DNA from: Mycobacterium kyogaense
Lineage (GTDB): Bacteria; Actinomycetota; Actinomycetes; Mycobacteriales; Mycobacteriaceae
NCBI RefSeq assembly: GCF_003254575.1
Contig: NZ_QJUA01000043.1
Location: 1 to 48,039, forward strand
Reading direction: 5' to 3'
Length of the DNA stretch: 48,039 nt
Positions 17,268-24,900 of the stretch are shown one piece after another (within the stretch, counting starts at the first letter, position 1; the number at the start of each line of letters is the position of its first letter). Below the pieces are notes generated by a model, which saw only the letters and a list, made by a program, of their open reading frames with translations, was not told the origin of the DNA and ran no database searches. The translations under genes and the position numbers were made by a program.

Positions 17268-18142
17268 CCGACCGCGTCGCGCTCGGCCGGGCGACGCTGA
17301 CCCGCGTCGTCGAGCTGCGGGTCCAGATGCGCACCGATCTGTTCGGCCAGACCCCCGCCCAGGCGTGGAGCGACAACGCCGACCTGCTCGAGCCGTCGTT
17401 CTGGGACCGGGCGGCCGATCAATGGAAAATCGCCATGCAGACCTGGGTGCTGCAGGTCGACGGCATGACCGTGCTGATCGACACCGGCGTCGGCAACGAT
17501 CGCCACCGGCCGCACTTCCCGCCGCTGCACCAGTTGAGCACCGGATACCTCGACGCACTCGCCGATGCCGGCGTGGCACCGGAGTCCGTCGACGTCGTGG
17601 TCAACACCCACCTGCACACCGATCACGTCGGCTGGAACACCCGCCTCGTCGACGGGGCCTGGGTGCCGACGTTCCCCAATGCGCGCTATCTGATGCCCGA
17701 CGCCGATTACCGTCACTTCTCCCCCGACGGCGACAGCACCAATGAGAGCATGCGAATCGTGTTCGCCGACAGCGTGTTACCTGTGGCCGATCAGACCGAG
17801 CTCTACTCCGGCGACCATCAGCTCAGCGACTCGCTGTGGTTGCGGCCCGCGGGCGGTCACACGCCGGGTTCGTCGGTGGTGTGGCTGGACGCCGGTGTAC
17901 CCGCCGTGTTCGTCGGCGACCTGACCCACTGTCCGATCCAACTGGTTCGCCCGGACGATCCGTGCGCGTTCGACGAGGACCCCGCCGCCGCGGCGCACAC
18001 CCGCCACCGCGTGCTGACCGAGGCGGCGCGGCGCGGCGCGACGGTGGTGCCCGCGCACTATCCCGGCCGGGGCGGGGCACGAATCTCAGCCCGCGAGAAC
18101 GGATTCGCCGTCGACGAGTGGCTGGGGCTCTCAGGAATCTAG
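17264..18142 (+). CDS. Metallo-beta-lactamase fold hydrolase
   Basis: A 292-residue single-domain protein. The HxHxDH metal motif is at residues 116-121 (THLHTDHVGW). It is followed by GGHTPGSS, by the Asp/His of FVGDLTHCP, and by a last His in VPAHYPG, so all dinuclear zinc ligands appear to be present. No signal peptide or membrane helix is seen, so it should be cytosolic. The family covers lactonases, esterases and other hydrolases, and no substrate can be named. GTG 17264 overlaps the embB stop by four bases, so it is the last gene of the emb unit. Its TAG interlocks with the stop of the convergent kinase. Its role, if any, in arabinan metabolism is unknown. Confidence 0.88.
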   Translation: MTDRVALGRATLTRVVELRVQMRTDLFGQTPAQAWSDNADLLEPSFWDRAADQWKIAMQTWVLQVDGMTVLIDTGVGNDRHRPHFPPLHQLSTGYLDALADAGVAPESVDVVVNTHLHTDHVGWNTRLVDGAWVPTFPNARYLMPDADYRHFSPDGDSTNESMRIVFADSVLPVADQTELYSGDHQLSDSLWLRPAGGHTPGSSVVWLDAGVPAVFVGDLTHCPIQLVRPDDPCAFDEDPAAAAHTRHRVLTEAARRGATVVPAHYPGRGGARISARENGFAVDEWLGLSGI

Positions 18143-19467
18143 CTCGTCGGCTCGGTCGTATCATTCGCGGCGGGGTCGGCGTTCTCCCGCGCGATGTCGC
18201 CCTGGCAGTCCGCCTGAGACCGATTCGTCTGCTGCACGCACACCTGCACCGGGACGTCGCCGGTGCCCGTCGGCTTCGCGATGTCCGACGAATACAGCGA
18301 CCACAGCTGCTGATCCGACCCACTCACCTTCGCGCAGTAGGCCTGCGCCTTCTGCTCGGTGATCCCGGCCGCGCCCAACGTCCCACAATCGGCGCCCACC
18401 ACCACCACGGGCACCGCCACCGTGTCCGTCTTCGCCGGCTCGTCGTGCAGCACCACGAACAACGTCGCGGCGACCGCCACCAGGGCCAGCACCAGCGCCA
18501 CCACCGCCAGGTTGCGGCCGCGTGAACGAGCAGCAGCCCGATCCGGTTTCGCGTGGCGCGGTCCGGCCGCTGCGGCCTGCGCCGGCATCGTCGCGTGCGG
18601 ATCGACCCCGAGCGCCGGCGCCACCATGCCCGTCCGGTTGGCCAGTGCCCTCGCGAAGTCGATGCAGCGCTCGAACCGGTCGGCCGGCGACTTGGCCAGC
18701 CCCTTCTCCAGCGCCCCGCCCAGCCCCGACAGATCGGGCCGCGCCTGCGCGATCGAGGGCGGCCGCGCCGACAGGTGCGAGCTGATGACGATCGCCGGGT
18801 TCGAATGCTGGAACGGCGGCGACCCCGTGAGCAGCTGGTAGGCCGTCGCCGCCAGCGCGTACTGATCGGCACGGCCGTCGATGTCCTTGTCGGCGGTGAG
18901 CTGCTCGGGCGCCGAATAGGCGACCGTGCCGACCGTCATGTCCGTGCCGGTGAGCGCGCTGACCTCGCCGACGCGGCGGGCGATACCGAAGTCCGCCAAC
19001 AGGATTCGCTCGTCATCGGTGTCCGGGTCGGCGATCAGGATGTTGGCCGGTTTGACGTCGCGGTGCAGCAGACCGCGGGCATGCGCGTAGTCGAGCGCCT
19101 CCCCCACCGCGGTGACGATGCGCACCACCAGATCGGGCGGCATGCCGTCGGGGTAGCGCTCGGCGAGCAGCCGCGCCGCGTCGGTGCCCTCGACGTGATC
19201 CATCGACAACCACAGCCGGCCGTCGAAGTCCCCGCGGTCGTGGACCGACACGATGTGCGGATGCCACAGCGTGGCCGCGATGTCGGCCTCCCGGTTGAAC
19301 CGCTCCCGGTACTCGATGTCAGCGCAGACCGTGGCGGAGAGCACCTTGAGCGCATCGTTTCGGGGCAGCCGTGGATGACGCGCCAGGTACACCTCACCCA
19401 TGCCCCCCGAGCCCAGCAGCCGCATGACCGTGTAGCCCGCGATCACGTCTCCATCGGTCAGCGGCAT
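18139..19467 (-). CDS. Transmembrane serine/threonine protein kinase (PknF/PknH-like)
   Basis: A 442-residue Hanks-type kinase. The glycine loop GSGGMGEVYLAR is at 19-30, the ATP-binding Lys at 41, HRDVKPANIL at 135-144, DFG at 159-161, an activation loop with phosphorylatable Thr residues (TGTDMTVGTVAYSAPE, 173-188), a juxtamembrane linker, and one membrane helix at 320-341. The outer domain is only about 100 residues and has four Cys (361, 378, 410, 421), probably two disulfides. Loop and catalytic wording resemble PknF, PknJ and PknH. In M. tuberculosis PknH acts on EmbR to control embCAB, but that kinase lies elsewhere. This gene follows the DUF4331 gene by 10 bases and should be co-transcribed with accD4. 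Confidence 0.92.
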   Translation of the reverse strand: MPLTDGDVIAGYTVMRLLGSGGMGEVYLARHPRLPRNDALKVLSATVCADIEYRERFNREADIAATLWHPHIVSVHDRGDFDGRLWLSMDHVEGTDAARLLAERYPDGMPPDLVVRIVTAVGEALDYAHARGLLHRDVKPANILIADPDTDDERILLADFGIARRVGEVSALTGTDMTVGTVAYSAPEQLTADKDIDGRADQYALAATAYQLLTGSPPFQHSNPAIVISSHLSARPPSIAQARPDLSGLGGALEKGLAKSPADRFERCIDFARALANRTGMVAPALGVDPHATMPAQAAAAGPRHAKPDRAAARSRGRNLAVVALVLALVAVAATLFVVLHDEPAKTDTVAVPVVVVGADCGTLGAAGITEQKAQAYCAKVSGSDQQLWSLYSSDIAKPTGTGDVPVQVCVQQTNRSQADCQGDIARENADPAANDTTEPTS

Positions 19468-19477
19468 CGCCCGACCC

Positions 19478-20377
19478 CTACGGTGCGCTGAGGTACGGGA
19501 AGTCGGGCAGGAAATCCCCGCCCGGCGCGAAGTCAGTCATCGTCGTGCGGCCGTTGGTCAAGAACCGCGAGCGGTAGTCGGCGACGTCGTCGCGCAGCCC
19601 GCGCCCGTTCGGATACCCGGCGGGCTTGCTCGGGTTGTAGGTCAACACGTCCGGCAGCGTGCCCTCGGTGGCGATCGCATCGATGGCCTCGGCGCGGGTG
19701 TAGCCGCCGGTCTCGGCCAACACATCGATGAGGTGCCCCATCCACCGGCCCTGATCCCGGTTGGGTTCGTCGGCGTTGAACTCGGCGAGTTCCTCGTCGT
19801 CGGGGAAGAGTCCGCTCACCCACGGATGGCCGACCCGGTCGACATGGCGCCACGTGCCGTCGGTGTTCACACTGCACCGCGCCCAGATGCGGACGTCCGG
19901 CGCGGCGCCCAGATAGGCCGTCGGCAATTCCACCGCCATGGCGATGACCTTCGAGTCGGGGAACGCAGCGTCGGTGCGCGCCCCGGCGAAGAACGAGAAC
20001 GATCCCGACCGCGACCGCCACAGATGCGGCTCGTCTTCGAAGGACACGTCGAGCCCGCCGAAGATCTCCGACCCCACCGCGGCGTCGACGCGTGCCTCGG
20101 CCTGCAGAGCCAGCCGCACATCGACCTTCTGGCGCCCGTTCACCGGTTCACTGAAGGTGAAGTTGAACACGATGTCGTTGCGCAGGTCACCGTCGTTGTC
20201 GATCGCGATGCGGTACACCGCGTCGGGATGCATCGCATCCGCGTTCGGGTTCGCGGTCAGGATCAGCGCGGTGCGCCCCGGATCGTGCGGGGACGGGAAC
20301 ACGTACAGATCGCACAGGTCCAGGCGTGGATCGCCCAGGGGGGCACCCCGACGCAGCCCGGTGAAGTCAGTCGACAC
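19478..20377 (-). CDS. DUF4331 family protein
   Basis: A 299-residue protein with family features: an N-terminal GAPLGDPRLDLCDLYVFPSP, then ADAMHPDAVYRIAIDNDGD, a beta-rich middle with HLWRSRSGSFSFFAGAR, and a C-terminal helical region with NGRGLRDDVADYRSRFLTNG. The biochemical role of DUF4331 is not known to me. No signal peptide is visible. I chose GTG 20377 (MSTDFTGLRRGAPLG) because the family motif begins right after it and because a longer frame would run into accD4. It lies 26 bases downstream of accD4 and 10 bases upstream of the kinase, so it belongs to the mycolate operon. Confidence 0.85.
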   Translation of the reverse strand: MSTDFTGLRRGAPLGDPRLDLCDLYVFPSPHDPGRTALILTANPNADAMHPDAVYRIAIDNDGDLRNDIVFNFTFSEPVNGRQKVDVRLALQAEARVDAAVGSEIFGGLDVSFEDEPHLWRSRSGSFSFFAGARTDAAFPDSKVIAMAVELPTAYLGAAPDVRIWARCSVNTDGTWRHVDRVGHPWVSGLFPDDEELAEFNADEPNRDQGRWMGHLIDVLAETGGYTRAEAIDAIATEGTLPDVLTYNPSKPAGYPNGRGLRDDVADYRSRFLTNGRTTMTDFAPGGDFLPDFPYLSAP

Positions 20378-20403
20378 AGGCTCTATCCAACCCCACCACT
20401 GAT

Positions 20404-21957
20404 CTAGATGGGCGTCAGGCCGTGTTTGCGCAGCACCTTCGGGAACGGTTGCTTGTCGCGCAGCAGCTTCAGCGACTTGCGCAGCAGCAGCCGCGTCTCG
20501 TGCGGTTCGATGACACCGTCGATGTATCCGCGTTCGGCCGCGATCCACGGAGTCGCCATGTTGAGGTTGTAGCCCTCGATGAAGTCCTTGCGGATCTTCT
20601 GCACCTCGGGCGCGGTCGGATCCGGGAACCGCTTCACCAGCAGCTGGGCCGCACCCTCGGCGCCGATCACCGCGATGCGCGCCGTCGGCCACGCGAAGTT
20701 CAGATCCGCCGAGAGCTGCTTGGACCCCATCACCGCGTAGCCGCCGCCGTAGGCCTTGCGGACCACGATGGTGACCTTCGGGACATCGGCCTCGACGATC
20801 GCGTTGAAGAAGCGACCGCCACGCTTAATGATGCCGTTCTTCTCCTCCTCGACACCGGGCATCGCGCCCGGGGTGTCGACGACGAACACCAGCGGCAGGT
20901 TGAACGAGTCGCAGAACCGGATGAAGCTCGATGCCTTGTCCGACGCCTCGCTGTCCACGGCGCCGGACAGCACCATCGGCTGATTGGCGATGACCCCGAC
21001 CGGCCGCCCGTCGACCCGGGCGAACGCCGTGATCATCGCCCGGCCACGCTGGTCGGCGACCTCGAAAACGTCGCCGTCGTCGAAGATCCGCAGCAGGATC
21101 TCCATCATGTCGTAGGCCTGGTTGTCCGAGTCAGGCACGATCGTGTCGAGCTCGAGATCGTGCGGCGTGATCTCCGGCTCCAGCCCGGGGTTGACGATCG
21201 GCGCGTCGTCGAAGTGGTTGGCGGGCAGGAAGCTCAGGTAGTCGCGCACGTACTGATACGCGGCCGCCTCCGACTCGACGACCTTGTGGATGTTGCCGCG
21301 CTGCGCCTGGACGTCGGCGCCGCCGAGCTCGTCGAACGTGACGTCCTCACCGGTGACGTCCTTGATGACGTCGGGGCCGGTGATGAACATGTAGCCCTGG
21401 TCGCGCACCGCGACGATCAGGTCCGTCTGGATCGGCGAGTACACCGCACCGCCGGCACACTTACCGAAGATCAGCGAGATCTCGGGCACCAGCCCGCGCA
21501 GCATCTCGTGGCGGCGGCCCAGCTCGGCGTACCACGCCAGCGATGTCACCGCGTCCTGGATGCGCGCGCCGGCCGAGTCGTTGATGCCGATGATCGGGCA
21601 ACCGACCATGGCCACCCACTCCATCAGCCGGGCGACCTTGCGGCCGAACATCTCTCCGACCGAACCCTGGAAGACGGTCTGATCGTGGCTGAACACACCC
21701 ACCGGGCGACCGTTGATGGTGCCGTGCCCGGTGACCACACCGTCGCCGTACAGCGCGTCGGGATCACCGGGGGTCTTCGCCAGTGCGCCGATCTCGAGGA
21801 AGCTGCCCGGATCGAGAAGCTCGTGGATGCGTTCCCGGGCGCTCGGGATGCCCTTCTTCGCCCGCTTCGCGACGGCTTTCTCGCCGCCCGGCTCCTTGGC
21901 GAGCTCCAGCTTCTCCCGAAGCTCGGTCAGCAGTTCCGCCGTCGTTTTCGTGGTCAC
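20404..21957 (-). CDS. accD4: Acyl-CoA carboxylase beta subunit AccD4
   Basis: A 517-residue carboxyltransferase subunit of the crotonase fold. With a biotinylated alpha subunit encoded elsewhere (AccA3) and AccD5/AccE5, it carboxylates the long meroacyl-side partner, the C24-C26 acyl-CoA that becomes the mycolate alpha-branch, for Pks13. The family segments HDQTVFQGSVGEMFGRK, INDSAGARIQD, the N-terminal oxyanion GKCAGGAVYSP and the C-terminal KAYGGGYAVMGS are all present. GTG 21957 overlaps the pks13 TGA by four bases, as in other mycobacteria. Length is about that of M. tuberculosis AccD4 (522). Confidence 0.96.
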   Translation of the reverse strand: MTTKTTAELLTELREKLELAKEPGGEKAVAKRAKKGIPSARERIHELLDPGSFLEIGALAKTPGDPDALYGDGVVTGHGTINGRPVGVFSHDQTVFQGSVGEMFGRKVARLMEWVAMVGCPIIGINDSAGARIQDAVTSLAWYAELGRRHEMLRGLVPEISLIFGKCAGGAVYSPIQTDLIVAVRDQGYMFITGPDVIKDVTGEDVTFDELGGADVQAQRGNIHKVVESEAAAYQYVRDYLSFLPANHFDDAPIVNPGLEPEITPHDLELDTIVPDSDNQAYDMMEILLRIFDDGDVFEVADQRGRAMITAFARVDGRPVGVIANQPMVLSGAVDSEASDKASSFIRFCDSFNLPLVFVVDTPGAMPGVEEEKNGIIKRGGRFFNAIVEADVPKVTIVVRKAYGGGYAVMGSKQLSADLNFAWPTARIAVIGAEGAAQLLVKRFPDPTAPEVQKIRKDFIEGYNLNMATPWIAAERGYIDGVIEPHETRLLLRKSLKLLRDKQPFPKVLRKHGLTPI

Positions 21958-24900
21958 TTGCTCTCGCTCTCGATCACGGTGATCGCCTCACTCAGGTGAG
22001 CCCCGACCTTGGCAATGTACGGCTCGTCGATGACCTGGATGTGCTCGCCCCCGACCGGCACCACTTCGAGATCCTCGACGAACTCGCCCCACCCGCCGTC
22101 GGGCTGACGGACGGCGTAGCGCGGCTCGAAGAAGATCGCGTCATCGTGGTAGCGATCGGCCATGTACAGCGTGACGTGACCGTCGTAGGGCTGGATCTCG
22201 GCGGTCTCGAGCAGCCGGTTGTCCAGGTACGACGTCCGCTGGTGCTCGATGATGCCGCCCGGGATCTCCACCCCGGCCTGCTGCACCGCGTCGAGCACGT
22301 AGCGGACCTGCCCGTCGTCGTCGAGCGCCTCGAGCTCCTCGTACGGGATCTCGGGGATCTCGACGTTGAAGGTGCGCTGCGCGAACAACGCGTAGCGATC
22401 CCAGCGGGCGCGGGTCTCCTCCTTGGTCTGCGGGATCTCCTCGCCCGGCCGGACCATGTCGATCAGCCCGACGAAGCGCACGTCGGCGCCGGACTGCTTG
22501 AGCCCGATAGCGCAGGCATAGGCCAGAGCCCCACCCAGCGACCAGCCGACCAAGATGTAGGGGCCGTCGCCCTGGATCTCCCGCAGCTTCGGCAGGTACT
22601 CGGCGGCCCGCTCCTCGACCGAACCCTCGACGCGCTCGAACCCGTACATCGGGGTGTCCGGCGGCAACCGCTTGAGCAGCGGCTCGTACACCACCGTCGA
22701 CCCGCCCGCCGGATGGAACACGAACACCGGGATGCGCGTCGACCCCTCGGGCCGGGCCCGGATCGTGCGGACGAACCCGTCGACCTCACCGGCGTCCATC
22801 AGATCGCGCACGACGGTGGACAGGTCCTGGATGGTGCCGGCGGCCTTGACCTGCTCGGCGGTCACCTCTCCGTCGGCGCGCTCGGAGAGCCGCTCGGCCA
22901 GCTTCTGCGCGGTGGCGTCGTCGATCGACGGCAGGTCGTTGAAGATGCCGCCCGGCGACTTCCCGGTGACGATCGCCCACGTCGCGAACGTGACGCGTTC
23001 GGCGGCGTCACGCGGCGGCACGTCTGCGCCGAGCGCCTCGGTGACCGCTTCCTGCGTCAGCACCTTCGCGGCGAGGCTCGCGGCGCTGGGCTTGTCGGCG
23101 CTCGGGGCGCTCGGACCGGACGGATCGGTCGGCGGGGGCGGGATGCCCGGGCCTGACGGGTCGGTCGGCGGAGCGGGGACCGCGACATCAGACAGCGGAG
23201 CGGGGACTGTCAGGTCCTGCTGGGCCTCGACGCTGTCGGTCGCGATCTGCGTCGCGTCCTGCTCTGCCGGTGCCGCAATGGGGTGACCCGCCTCGGCGAG
23301 CTTGGCCTCGAGTTCGGCGACCGTGCTCGCCCCGCCCATCATCTCGGCCTGCTCGGCCGCGATCTCCTCCGCCGTCTTGCCCTTCTGGGCCTCGGCGAGC
23401 TGGTCCACCTCGTCGCGGTGCTCGATCGCGTAGGCGATCAGCTTCTCCACCGCGTACAGGTTGGCGTCGCGCACCGCGGTCAGCTGGATCGGCGGCAGGT
23501 CGAAGTCGTATTCCACGCGGTTCTTGATGCGCACCGCCATCAACGAGTCCAGGCCCAGCTCGATCAGCGGCACCTCCCACGGCAGGTCCTCGGGCTCGTA
23601 CCCCATCGCCGAGCCCACGATCGTGCCGAGCCGCTCACCGATGGTCTCGCCGGACTCCGGGGACCACTTGGCGAAGCTCGCACCGAGGTTGGCCCCGGCA
23701 GTGAGGTTGTCGGCCTCGAACCCCGGTGTCTCTTCGGGCTCCTCGACCGGCGCCGCGACAGCCACTTCGGCGACGGTGCCCGCACCCACGGCCGTCGGCA
23801 GCGCGGTCTGCGCACCGTTACGGCTGACGATCGCGTCGTAGACCAGGGTGAACGACTCGTCGATCCGCGCATGCACCTGCACGCTCGCCCCGCCAGGATG
23901 GCGGGTCAGCGTGGTGACCAGACGCGAGCCCTCCGCAGGGACCGCGCGCTGCTCGGAGGCAACCAGCTTGGCATCCGGAAGGACCATCGCCGCAGCACTT
24001 TTCACCAGCGCGGCCAGGTCAGCCTCGGCACGTGGCGAGAACTCCCACACGTGCCGACCGTCGGGCGTCGCCACATGGCTGCCCGGCATCACCGACGAGC
24101 TGTCGCCGGTGAAGTGCGCATCCAGCCAGTGCGGCTTGCGCCTGAACCGGGTGGGCGGGATGTTCGCGAAGTCCAGCGACCCGGCCAGCCCGCGTGACGT
24201 CCGCGGGAACAGGGTGCGGAAGTCGAGGTCGTGGCCGTGCACGAACAGGTGCGCCATGGCCGTGGTCATCGAGTCGACCTCGTCCTGCTTGCGCGCCAGC
24301 GTCGGAATCAGCTGCGCGTCATGCAATCCCGCGTCCGCAGTGGTGAGACCGGCCTGCATCAGCGCGACCGGGTTCGGCGCCAACTCCAGGAACGTGGTGT
24401 GCCCGTTGTCGACGGCGTTGCGGATGCCGTGGGTGAAGTAGACGCTGTGCCGCAGCCCCTTCTTCCAGTAGTCCACGTCATGGATCGGGTCGGCGCCGGC
24501 ACGAATGAGGTTGCCCTCGTGCACCGTCGAGTAGTAGGCGACCTGCAGCGGATGCGGTTCGATGCCTTGCAGTTCCGCGGCCAACTCGCCGAGCAGCGGA
24601 TCCATCTGCGAGGTGTGGCTGGCGCCCTTGGTCTGGAACTTGCGGGCGAACTTGCCCTCCGATTCGGCGCGGGCGATGATCGCGTCCACCTCGTCGGGCG
24701 GCCCGCCGATCACCGTCTGCGTCGGCGCGGCGTACACGCAGACCTCGAGGTTCTTGAAGTCCGAAAACACCGTCTCGATCTCGTCGGCCGAGTACTCCAC
24801 CAGCGCCATCAGCCGGATGTACTCGCCGAACAGCATCGCCTCGCCCTCACCCATCAGGTGGCTGCGCGAGCAGATGGTACGGGTCGCGTCCTCCAGCGAG

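Noticed and set aside
20422..21999. 525-codon plus-strand frame opposite accD4
   Set aside because: Composition typical of an antisense shadow; the minus-strand AccD4 is a clear match with coupled neighbours.
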